A stretch of 40,989 nucleotides of DNA, from positions 1 to 40,989 of the forward strand of contig JAULBX010027041.1 of the NCBI GenBank assembly GCA_032358255.1, written 5' to 3'. A program made the position numbers and the translations under genes. The stretch is from Heterotrichella gracilis (taxonomy: Eukaryota > Sar > Xanthophyceae > Tribonematales > Xanthonemataceae). Below the pieces are notes generated by a model. It searched no databases. It was not told the DNA's origin and worked only from the letters and a program-made list of their open reading frames with translations. Positions 21,963-31,327 of this stretch are shown here, one piece after another (position 1 is the first letter of the stretch; the number at the start of each line of letters is the position of its first letter).

Positions 21963-22463
21963 CTAAAACACTTTGAAGTATACAACCTTGTCTTCTCCTG
22001 GTCCATAGCCGTCGGCCTCGACCTGCCGGACTGTGTATCCCTGTTTGGAATAAAACCCCCTCGTCTTCTCAAACTGGGGCCCAGAACTTGTTTCAATTAC
22101 CAAGCTCTGCGCAGCCCGGGCGACGACTGTTTGCTCCACAAAGTCCAGAAGTTGCTTGCCATATCCACTGCCCTGATATCGGGGGTCGACGCCAATCCAC
22201 CACAAATTCCATTCCTGGGCTGGTTCGGTGTCTGTGGCATCCTTCACTGGTCCAAAGTACACCCACCCCCTAATGTCGCAAGGGCCATCTTGCAAAACAT
22301 CTGCTTGGTGTCCCTTCGGACGGGTGCCCGCAAGGAGCTCTGTGAGTGTTTCTCCGAGCAGATCTTGCACTTCGCCGGGTTGAAAGATACCCGTGTCTGT
22401 TGCCAGCTGCAGTAGGGTGACTCTGTCTTCCTCACATGCGGGTCTTATCACTGGACCAACCAT
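21963..22463 (-). CDS. intronless GNAT family N-acetyltransferase
   Basis: It transfers acetyl from acetyl-CoA to an unknown amine, probably in the cytosol. The single-exon ORF of 166 aa covers a complete GNAT fold: VIRPACEEDRVTLLQLA (beta1-alpha1, residues 5-21), IFQPGEV, EWNLWWIGVDP (84-94), and the acetyl-CoA pyrophosphate loop RYQGSGYG (95-102). IETSSGPQFEKTRGFY and a terminal GEDKVVYFKVF follow. This combination is typical of a bacterial GNAT subfamily whose members end in DDKVVF-type strands. The ATG at 22463 is the first true ATG; the open frame further upstream has only TTG/GTG. It lacks introns while its neighbours are full of them, and its GC is lower, so bacterial transfer is plausible. 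Substrate is unknown. Confidence 0.85.
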   Translation of the reverse strand: MVGPVIRPACEEDRVTLLQLATDTGIFQPGEVQDLLGETLTELLAGTRPKGHQADVLQDGPCDIRGWVYFGPVKDATDTEPAQEWNLWWIGVDPRYQGSGYGKQLLDFVEQTVVARAAQSLVIETSSGPQFEKTRGFYSKQGYTVRQVEADGYGPGEDKVVYFKVF

Positions 22464-22995
22464 TACACAACAACGCCCTGACTGAGTGAACGGGCAGACG
22501 TGCTGGTAGGCTGCCAAAAAGTGCAGAGTGGCTGGTCCGTTCTGCAGAGTGGCTGCCAAAGGAACGTGCTGACAGGCCGCCAGTTAGCCGTGCTGATTGG
22601 AAAGCTAGCGAGTGGAATAACATGGAATGCTAAATGCGGACTAGCATCTAAAAAAATGCAGCTGTGGGTTTCAACAAAGATATACGAGCAAGCCTGGTAT
22701 TGAGTTCTCTAGCTGAACCCCTCGACAAAAGTTTTGAGGAAGACGGCATGTGCTACGTCTGATGTCCTTACTAATGCCATGGGAGCAAGGGGGGGAAGGG
22801 GAGTCGCAAACCTAGGTTGCAAAAGCTTTCTGAACCGCTTAGCTAATCTAGTCCGATCTGAGCCGCTTATTATATTATAGAAATTGCACTGCAAGAATTC
22901 ACTAGCATCTACCCTGTTCTGGGTTCTCCCCATGGCCTGCGATTCGCCATGAGGAGCCTGCAATCCCCACTGCTGTGTTTCCCCTGTCCTCCCCA
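22464..22995. other. intergenic, no gene seen
   Basis: About 0.5 kb of AT-richer sequence between two minus-strand genes. It contains a short direct repeat of GCAGAGTGGCTG near 22523-22555. It presumably holds the 3' UTR of the acetyltransferase-like gene and the GNAT promoter. Confidence 0.4.
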
Positions 22996-24635
22996 CTAGG
23001 CCTGGCTGCGTTCCACCCTGCGGATGACCCGCGCAGGGTTTCCCGCCACCACAGTCCAGGGCTCCACATCGCGCGTGACCACCGCACCCGCACCTACGCT
23101 GGCGCCATCACCCACCGTCACGCCACCCAGAATGATGGCGCCGCCGCCTGCAGGGGGAAGGGGGGGGGAGAGGGGTAAGCAAGGACAGGCGCCGGCATGC
23201 ATTGCGAGTCAGCATACCAGGTAGTACCAGCGGCCAGTTGTGAGTTGCATTACCAACCATGGCGGATTGCATTGCTCCCAAAAGTAAAATAGCGATGATA
23301 GAGCCACAAGCTACATGCATACACCAGAGCACGTCCGTGGTGCACTATGACTCATGTCTATGAGGCAATGCCATGGTACCGTGCGGTGTGGCTGCAGTCA
23401 TGCACCATGTGCCCCACGCCTGCACTCCCCACCTATCCACACGTCGTTGCCTATGGTGACTGGCTTGGCATACTCCGGCCCATTCACCCCGTCGCGCAGC
23501 AGCGGGTCAAGCGGGTGGCCGGGCGAGTAGATCTGGGGGAGCAAAGGGGAGGGGTGTGGTGACAGGTTATGTCGCCAAGGCAGCAGCAGGTATGGGGTTG
23601 TGCAGCATAGCAGTCTGCATGGTGAGGCGGAGGCAGGAAGGTGGGAGATGCAGCATGAGAATCCGCCTAGTGATCTGTCAGGAGCATGCTGAGGCAGGCA
23701 CTGATATGTTTGGTGGTGCTTGGTATCATGCTGCCATGGCTCACTGAGGTGCAAATTTCCAGCCATGCGCCCCACCTGCACGTTTGGCCCAAAGAGCACC
23801 CTGTCCCCGATGTCCACCCTTGCGCAGTCCAGCACACAGCAGTTGAAGTTCATGTACACCTGGCGACCAAGGTGGAGGTTGTAGCCCTGGGGAGAGGAGG
23901 GAGGGGAGGAATCAGACATTGCATTCTTGGTTGACTCTAAAAAAATTGGATAAGATTGCATATTAATGCAAATAGAGTAACAGTTTATTTTTTAGCATGG
24001 TGGTTAGGCGACATACCCGTATCAACATGTCACCATCCAAGGCATATGTGCAGATTTTACGAGCAATGCGGAGTGCATGTGAAAGGAATGGGTAGGCAGG
24101 GCACGCACATAGTCACAGTTGAACGGCGGCTCGATGAATGGCGGGTGGTCGGCGTTGATTGAACCGCACAGCTGGGTCAGGAGGGCTACGCGGGCCTGGG
24201 GGGTGGGGGTTGGGGCAAGTGTAAGAGGCCAAATTATGATGTGACACATCGAATTTCATGAAACTGGTCTGGGTGCAGCTCCATCCCGGGCCCATGCCAT
24301 TTGCCTCTACATGCATGGCACATCCAGACTCATCCATCTACATGTTCAAGCGTGCTTGATGCGCAGATGCACTGCTGGGCAAGCGTCCATCCGCGGCCAA
24401 AGCCACGCACATGCACGCGTCATGCATGCTCCACCTCGCCATCATCTGGGTCCGATGCGTTGTAGACCCTGAGCAGTCGCCTGCATGCGGTGCGGTCCTC
24501 CACCAGCTGTGGGTCTGACGCGTAGTACAGGGCACCAGACAGCATGAGGGATTTCTGGGTCACATCTGTGGAACCGCCAGCTACCACCGCAGGGGGTGGC
24601 AGGGAGGAGAGGGAGGATGGGATGGGGTCAGCCAT
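22996..24635 (-). CDS. maltose/galactoside O-acetyltransferase-like (hexapeptide repeat)
   Basis: This trimeric left-handed beta-helix enzyme of the Maa/LacA/NodL family transfers acetyl from acetyl-CoA to a sugar hydroxyl. Five exons (24635-24435, 24195-24109, 23886-23776, 23532-23433, 23147-22996) encode 216 aa. The N-terminal domain carries [18 protein letters not shown] (residues 31-48), then [13 protein letters not shown] and [16 protein letters not shown]. The hexapeptide coils include [24 protein letters not shown] with catalytic His139. [20 protein letters not shown], a [15 protein letters not shown] segment and the family terminus [11 protein letters not shown] follow. About 28 residues precede the bacterial-type start and look unstructured. 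The ATG context (A at -3, G at +4) is strong and an in-frame TGA lies 27 nt upstream. Its ATG is only 8 nt after the stop of the preceding ORF, suggesting a shared transcript. Substrate is unknown. Confidence 0.9.
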
Positions 24636-24643
24636 TGTGATGA

Positions 24644-25879
24644 TTAGGTTTGTTCCCCTTCACTTGGCTCCAGCAGGACTTGAAACAATGCCAGGCCACC
24701 CACAAGCAGCACCTGCAGAGGGAAAAAGGGGGTCGCATGGATCTCAGCAATGTCGCCCATTCAGCATTTTCACAAGCAGATGCCTTTGTGCATGTAAGCA
24801 CGGTCACGCTAATGCCAGTGAGTACAATGCAGCAGCCATATGCTTGAGGCTGCAGGATGATGTTGCCATCATAAGGTGCAGTATGCAATTCATACACCTC
24901 CCAACGGCTATGTAACATGAACCCCCCCTTCCCAGCTTTACCTTCAGCACCCTGGGTGGCAGTGGCAGCCCCTTGCGATTGGCAGCCACTGCAGCGATGG
25001 CACCACAGGCTAGGTGGAAGAGGCCCAGGTACCCTAGGAGGGTTTTGAGTGCCTCCTCGGTGTCGGTGGTGATGGCACCTATGCGCGACCAGTCCCCTGA
25101 GTAGGCGGCGTCCACGGTGCCAAGTATGAGCAGCACAAAGGCGCCTACAAGGGGAGAAGGGGGGCTTTAATGGGACGGGAGATGCAGCATGACATGCAAC
25201 CCATGGAACGTGGCACAGGTGGTTTTTATCTGGTGGTGTGCAGGTACACCTCCTATAGGATCATACATGATGTGCATGCTCACGTATGGGCAAGTTGGGA
25301 GTAAGTGCCGACCAGCAGGTTCGCTGCGTCACATGCACAGGCCCTATGCTGCAGCCCAGCGGCAAATAAATGTGTTGTCAGCCCGCCTGCATTCGCCATG
25401 CGCCAGTCGCGCCCCAGACGAAACGTCCTACCTTGTAGCCAGTTGCGGTACCAGGTTGTGGCTGCCAGTGCCTGCAGCGTCTGGAGAGGGGTAGGGGAGC
25501 CGCCGGCAGGGGGCAGGCTACCAGCACGGGTGCGCTGGGCGGAGGTGCACCTGGGGGCAGGAGGTGGTGCAGAGTGGGTGGCGCTGTACCGTCAAAAGCA
25601 CCTGCCTTCTTAAATTTTGCAGGATTTTCTCTAAACAACCACCATCATATAATATGTTGCCAGAACATGTTTGAGACAAGTGCAAGTGAATGAACGCTAA
25701 ATGATCTGGGGGTATCCTTGCCTTGAAAGGCGACGGCCGAAGGGGAGAAGCCGTGAAGTGCTGTGAGCCGGGATGCACGGGATGCCGCGGTGCTTGCCCA
25801 CCCACTGGTGCCAGGAGGCGACAGCCGGGGCGATGGCGGGTGTCCACACTCGCGGTTGGAAGGGACTGAGCAGCGGCAT
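24644..25879 (-). CDS. small multi-pass membrane protein, probably organelle-targeted
   Basis: Four exons (25879-25722, 25550-25432, 25144-24942, 24712-24644) give 182 aa. The last three exons are well supported by phase and splice sites. They encode TTWYRNWLQ, a helix (GAFVLLILGTVDAA), the motif AYSGDWSRIGAITTDTEEAL, a second helix (GYLGLFHLACGAIAAVAA), a basic loop, and a third helix (VLLVGGLALFQVLLEP) before the stop. The YSGDWSRIG-type motif reminds me of small plastid membrane proteins of plants, but I cannot name the family. Exon 1 is inferred: an ATG followed by about 50 residues rich in Ser, Arg and Pro with no acidic residue, like a transit peptide. It joins exon 2 through a proposed GC-AG intron (AAG|GCAAGG). 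If that is wrong the start lies elsewhere. The stop is 8 nt before the next ORF. Confidence 0.55.
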
Positions 25880-26746
25880 GCCTGTATGTAGCGCCAACGA
25901 TTAATTGTGGTAAGTTCAGTAAGTTGTGAAAATTACACAACTGCATATGTTCACCTTTATATGTTACTAATTGATCTTGCACGGCAGCTGAAGGGCATGC
26001 ACGCATGCAAGTGCCAGCAATGTCAAAGATGGCCTTTGCATGCAGATCGGTTCCTGGCAACAAGGACTGCAGTCGAGAGACGAAAATGTGGACAGTGCAG
26101 CAGAATATGCCCTGGGTCCGAAATATGCACAGGGTCACCGCAAACACTGGCTCAGTGCCCAAATCATGCCGTCAAGCATATGCATGCATTGCAAGATTGT
26201 CAAGCTTTCTTGTGAACAAGTTTCTGTGCAGGCTGGGTGGTGACCAGCAATAGGTTTTCACCACAAAACAACTCATCAAAAGTGGTTTCCCCGCGGTACC
26301 TGACTACAGGTCTCCAGTAACTTGTACTTGAAATGCCAGTCCGACAAATTGAAACATGCACTTCTCAGAGAGCTGCCACGGTTTGTATGTTGGTCAGTTG
26401 TAGGCACTCTTGACTTGTTGGCAACCTTCCAAATAACCTGGTTGATGGGGTTATGTCACACCTTAGCAGCATCCGACGTGGACCCAAAACGGGCCCGTGC
26501 CAGTCCAACCAGAGTCCAACGTGGCAGCAGTGCTCAAACGCCCTTTTTGTTTTGGCGCATTAACACCGCATGGGCGCCCACTACAAGAACGCAACATAGA
26601 CACGCAACTGTGGCTTGTTACTGTTGACATCAAAGTGCATTGAGGCACTAGGAGTTGGTGTGTAAGCGGTGTATCCTTTTCGGCGCCCCAGCAATTCGAC
26701 AACAACAATTCCCACTTTTCAGCCTGACTAACAACCCCTCGACAGA
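25880..26746. promoter_or_regulatory. divergent intergenic region
   Basis: About 0.87 kb of AT-richer sequence between the membrane-protein/acetyltransferase pair (-) and the thiolase (+). It presumably holds both promoters. Long minus-strand open frames here have unlike composition and no homology I recognise. Confidence 0.4.
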
Positions 26747-29449
26747 ATGGCGGACAGGGCTGCGCAGCGCCAGGCAGTGCTTCTGAAGCACTTGCAGTCG
26801 GTAAGACACTCTATTGGCTGTTATGTTACGGGTTATATCCTGGCATGCCTTGTGCGGTATACTAAACAGCGCTCATTTCGGCGCAGGCTTCGCTGAATGA
26901 AAACCAACAGATGGCGGTAAGTTGGGAACTTGGGCGTCTCGTGTTACTTGTTCAGCTTTGTCGTAGGCGATGTTCTGTCAACTGGGCATAGTGCTACACC
27001 TCATTTGATTGTTTTCCGCTGGCATCAGCGTTTCGGAGAAATTGCGCTTTACGTAACGCCGAGAGTTCTGCTGATTTGCCTGCAAGGGTGCCGATGCTTT
27101 CTCTGTTGCTTGCAGAGGGGCAACTGTTCAGTGGGTGACTCTGCTGCTTATGAGAGGCGTCCTAGCAGCCTCGATGATGTGGTCATCGTCTGTGCTGTGC
27201 GCACACCCATGACGAAGGTGGGGACAAAAGGCTGCGCAAGTCTGGGTGTGCCCGCTGGCATATGTAATTCCATATGCCATATGGCAAAAGTTATCAGGCC
27301 TCTGTAATTGCACGGTTCAACTACCAAGACTACAGCATTGAAAGGGACAGCTGGCTATGCAGCACCCTTGCAAATGATATGTATCTCAACCGCATCCTCA
27401 CCCCCTGGCAACCCCGTGTTGCAGGCAAAGAGGGGCGGCCTGAGGGACACCACCGCTGATGACCTGCTGGCAACGGTGCTGAAAGCGGTCATTCAGCGCA
27501 CTGGGGTGGAGCCCGAGGTGCGTACCACTGGTGTTCTTGCAAGCTCTGTCTATCACGGTTGCAGCCCGCGCCACACAACACCACCCTGGCTGAGAATATG
27601 ATGCGCCTGCTTGTTTCCAGGTTGTTGGTGACATTGTGGTGGGCAGTGTGCTTGGCTCCAGCTCCCAGCGCGCCAACGAGTGCAGAATCGCTGCCTTCTT
27701 TGCTGGCTTCCCAGACTCTGTGCCGGTGCACACTGTGAACAGGTGCGCAAGGAGGGAGCTGCGCCACTGGAGTATATGGCTATAATTGGTGCATCTCGCA
27801 TGTGGCGTGTATTTATCTGTCAACTGTGTCGATTATTTACTGACATGCCACTCCTGGACTTTGTGCGGGAACACTTGCAGTAATAAATAAAAATAGTGCC
27901 ACTAACCTTCCTATCTCATCTGTGCAGGCAGTGCTCCTCTGGTCTCCAGGCCATTGCCAGCGTGGCCGCATCTATCCGCAGTGGGTACTACACTGTTGGC
28001 ATTGCCAGCGGTGTGGAGACGATGTCGCAGAACCCAATGGTGTGGGAAGGCGGTGTCAACCCCCGCATTGCAGAGTGCCCACCAGCGCAGGGTTGCTTGC
28101 TGCCCATGGGTAAGGACATCTCAAGCTTACGCAGTAGCTGCCTATGGCAGACATGTACCTCTCGTTAACCCTTGGCAATGCTGGACACTGATTGTGGATT
28201 AAATTGGCCTGACTAAATTTTAAAGTTTTGTGCGTAGCTATAATGCACTTCATTACGGCGCTTTCCTCCAGGCGTTACGTCCGAGAATGTGGCTGGCAAG
28301 TTCGGCATCACCCGCGAGCAGCAAGACAGCATGGCTGCGGAGTCGCACCGCCGCGCATTTGCCGCCAGGGCCGCAGGCAAGTTTCGTGACGAGATTGTGC
28401 CGGTGCACACGGTGCTCAAGGACCCCAAGACTGGCGAGGAGAAGCGCGTGGTGATCGATGAGGACGACGGCATCCGTCAGGAGACCACTGTGGCGTCGCT
28501 GGGCAAGCTGCGCGCTGTGTTCAAGAAGGATGGCACCACCACTGCTGGCAACTCCTCACAGGTGTGTGTGTGGCGCCATGCCTTGGCTGGTGAATGCACT
28601 GTAATGAGGAAAACTATTCCCACAGTTTTTTGTCTGTAGAAACACACAGCAAGTGTGCAGTCATCATGCACCATTCTTTTGCACTTTAATAGAATTTCCT
28701 AGCTGCGGGACAGGGCGCTGCATGTATACATGGGGCGCTGTATCTCCACTGGAATGCACCAACTGCGGCTTTTTCTTGGTAACAGATCACTGATGGCGCC
28801 TCCGCCGTACTGCTGATGACCCGCGCCGAGGCCCTGCGCCGCAACCTGCCCATCTTTGGCATCTTCCGCAGCTTTGCAGTGACCGGCGTGCCCCCTGAGA
28901 TCATGGGCATCGGGCCGGCAGTGGCCATCCCTGCAGCGGTCAAGTCTGCGGGCCTGACCCTGGACGACATTGACCTGTTTGAGCTGAACGAGGCCTTTGC
29001 CTCCCAGGCCACCTACTCCATTGAGCACCTGGGACTGGACAGGAGCAAGGTCAATGTCAACGGGGGGGCAATCGCGCTCGGGCACCCACTGGGCTGCACA
29101 GGTACAATTGCGCTGCTGCTTGGCACGAGTTGTTGGCAAATCTGCTTAGGCAATCAGGGCGCGCTTGCTTGATGCATCCAGTTCTGATATTGTCCTGTTG
29201 GCTGTGTTCAGCATTGTCCTGTGTTCTCAAACACAATCATTACGATTTGCAGGAGCCCGCTGCACCGCCACGCTGCTCCACGAGATGGCGCGCCGCGGCA
29301 AGGCTGCCCGTTTTGGTGTGGTTTCCATGTGTATCGGCTCCGGCATGGGCGCAGCCGCGGTGTTTGAACGCGGAAGTGAGATTGATGACATGTCCTTGGC
29401 CAGACCAGTGCGACAACAAGGCTACCTGAGCCGCGATGCAGCTGTGTGA
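26747..29449 (+). CDS. KAT: 3-ketoacyl-CoA thiolase, peroxisomal (PTS2)
   Basis: It catalyses the last step of fatty-acid beta-oxidation, cleaving 3-ketoacyl-CoA with CoA to acetyl-CoA and a shortened acyl-CoA. Nine exons (26747-26800, 26887-26916, 27116-27217, 27425-27517, 27621-27742, 27928-28109, 28272-28561, 28786-29101, 29253-29449) encode 461 aa, the size of plant KAT2/PED1. Residues 8-16 (RQAVLLKHL) are a PTS2 peroxisomal signal matching the plant RQ-x5-HL form. Catalytic residues are all present: nucleophile Cys136 in NRQCSSG, His391 in GHPLG, and Cys423 in SMCIGSG. FELNEAFASQ and TTTAGNSSQITDGA are also conserved. Exon 1 holds only the targeting signal, and exon 2 is a 30-nt exon in phase. 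The promoter is shared with the divergent gene pair to the left; the 3' end converges on the elongase gene. The call is certain. Confidence 0.97.
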
Positions 29450-29800
29450 GGGCTGCAAAGGGCATGGGTGCAGGGGTTTGTGCATCTACCTATGACTGGT
29501 GATTGTGCAGCTTTGGTCTGTCACAGTGATACATCCTCTCAGTTCTTTCGCCACCAGCGTCATACGCCGCCCTTTCTGTTGAGAGCAGTCTTGACCTTGC
29601 AGGCAGTTTGGCTTGTGTCTGCCAGTCTGCATGGGCATGTAGAGTATATAGATGTGCATGGTCGCCATCAGGGTGGCACCGACATTTTTGTAGAATATTT
29701 TGTTCAGCAGCACCTTTTACATATACACATAGGTTGCCATTTTGGCACACATATCTTTAGCCCTTGTCATTTTTTTATGGCATAGTAATTTGTTTAGACT

Positions 29801-29805
29801 TTACA
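29801..29805 (-). promoter_or_regulatory. putative TGTAA poly(A) signal (elongase)
   Basis: Minus-strand TGTAA about 220 nt downstream of the elongase stop, a typical algal 3' UTR length. Confidence 0.5.
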
Positions 29806-29912
29806 GGCATGCTATGGCCGGAACCCGAGGTCGCTAGTCTTGGAGACTCCAGCACAAGCATTGCCAAGGCCACGCATAGCTGCTGCCTGTCTTTCTAGTT
29901 GTTTGGATATTC

Positions 29913-29917
29913 TGTAA
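29913..29917 (+). promoter_or_regulatory. putative TGTAA poly(A) signal (thiolase)
   Basis: Plus-strand TGTAA about 460 nt downstream of the thiolase stop, followed by AT-rich sequence. It lies beyond the opposing elongase signal. Confidence 0.5.
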
Positions 29918-30027
29918 ACATAAAAATACCAGGCTGTTGGAGCGTGCCTTATCGTCAAAATTTCTATACAACTACAGAGTCACCAACGATTCTGAACAGA
30001 AAGTGGGGAAAGATATGACCAGCCATG

Positions 30028-31327
30028 TTAATCAGATTTGCCTGCATCGCTTTTCTTCTTGTAAGTTTTTGTGTGGAAGCGAATGAAGAGTACCAGCAGG
30101 AATAGGTTGAAGCCGGCGTTGAACAGCACAGCCCCAAAGCCTGAGCAGCGCTCCCCATCGGATGTTGCACTGAAATGGTACCACCAGAAAGGGACTGAAG
30201 CAACAAAACTGCACAGCACAGAGTGGTTGTTGCACAGGGACCATGTATGGCCATGACAATTAGTGTGCGATTTGCCATGTATTGACATGTTACCGTTGTG
30301 TGTGTCAGTGTGACCCTGGCTACCGTACCTGAACATGAATTGGACTATCTGCCCGACGGTGATGAGCCTCTTCCACTTTGGATATATCTTTAGGCATGAC
30401 AAGAAGTAGTAAAAGTACATAACCACGTGAACAAACGAGTTGGTCATCATGCCCAGCTGCTGCAGGGACTGTGCCTGGTCAAGCCACATGTACGCCATGG
30501 GCACCACTGCTGTGTGGTGCATGAAGTGAAGAGTACCAATGTCCTTGGCCTGCACCAGCATCATGTTAGCTCGCTCTGTGGCTTGCACCCAGAGTAGCTA
30601 CAACTGAATTGGCGCGAGGACAGATAGCAGCAAGGCAAGTCACCTTGAGGACAAGGAAGATTGTGTCCAGGAACTCCAGGTACTTTGAAAGGTAGTAAAT
30701 ATAAATCCAAAAGTACAAGGACCCCTGGAGCGGTGGGTTTGGGATATTGGTTAGCTGTGCATGGATGGGCGCCCACACCACGCCACCCCTAACACTACCA
30801 TTTTGTCAAGCCAAGAGTGCATATGTTTTCTCAAAGACAGCAGCAGTAAAACCCATGTCAAGCGTGTTCTGACCTGTATGGGCGTGCCAGGAGGCAAACA
30901 TACCAGCCACCGCACACTGCGCTGCGCATTCGACTCCTGCACACATTACAACGCCACTGAGACCAGCAGCACAAAGTCTGGCCTGGCCAACGGTCAGCCA
31001 GTGAAATATGTGCAAGCAAAGTGTGGCCAAGAATGAGTGCTGTGCACCTGGCAGGCAACCATGAAATCCAATGAAGCACCACACGCGGCCACCCCTCACC
31101 CGCACTGTCTCATACAGGCATCCCATGCCCATCACCAGGGAGAGCAGGCTGAGCAGGAGGTTGTGGACAGCAGGAAAGACTGTTGGAACCCTGACAGGTT
31201 GCTTGATCAGCCTCCTCAGTACGCGGATGGTGACCTGGTACAGCGCAACACAGGCCCCCATCGTCCACATATTTGACCCAAAAGTGTTCGGGGGGTCCCA
31301 TGCCCATGCCCTGGTCGAGAACGCCAT
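30028..31327 (-). CDS. ELO: ELO family fatty-acid elongase (3-ketoacyl-CoA synthase)
   Basis: This ER-membrane condensing enzyme adds malonyl-derived C2 units to long-chain or polyunsaturated acyl-CoA. Five exons (31327-31100, 30936-30874, 30724-30644, 30549-30329, 30169-30028) encode 244 aa, somewhat short for the family (about 260-300). Signatures: LCLPPGTPIQ-like loop before helix 3 (here VCLPPGTPIQ), FWIYIYYLSKYLEFLDTIF (residues 102-120), the catalytic histidine box HFMHH (132-136) followed by VVPMAYMW, NSFVHVVMYFYYFL, and a Lys-rich C-terminus (YKKKSDAGKSD) fitting ER residence. The start ATG at 31327 opens the first exon, which contains one helix near its end. The 5' region before that helix is short, so a longer N-terminus in another exon is possible. 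Substrate chain length cannot be judged. Confidence 0.93.

Larger units (their letters stand above)
29450..30027. other. convergent 3' region
   Basis: AT-rich spacer between the thiolase and elongase stop codons, with no coding sequence. It holds a TGTAA for each strand, placed so that the two transcripts would overlap. Confidence 0.5.

Noticed and set aside
21851-21975. Splicing of the GNAT ORF to the downstream orphan exon
   Set aside because: The only GT donors near the GNAT end are in the wrong phase, and the unspliced C-terminus matches the family ending.
25518-26162. Long minus-strand ORF (214 codons) upstream of the small membrane protein
   Set aside because: It overlaps exon 2 of the membrane protein in another frame and crosses AT-rich promoter DNA; composition does not look coding.
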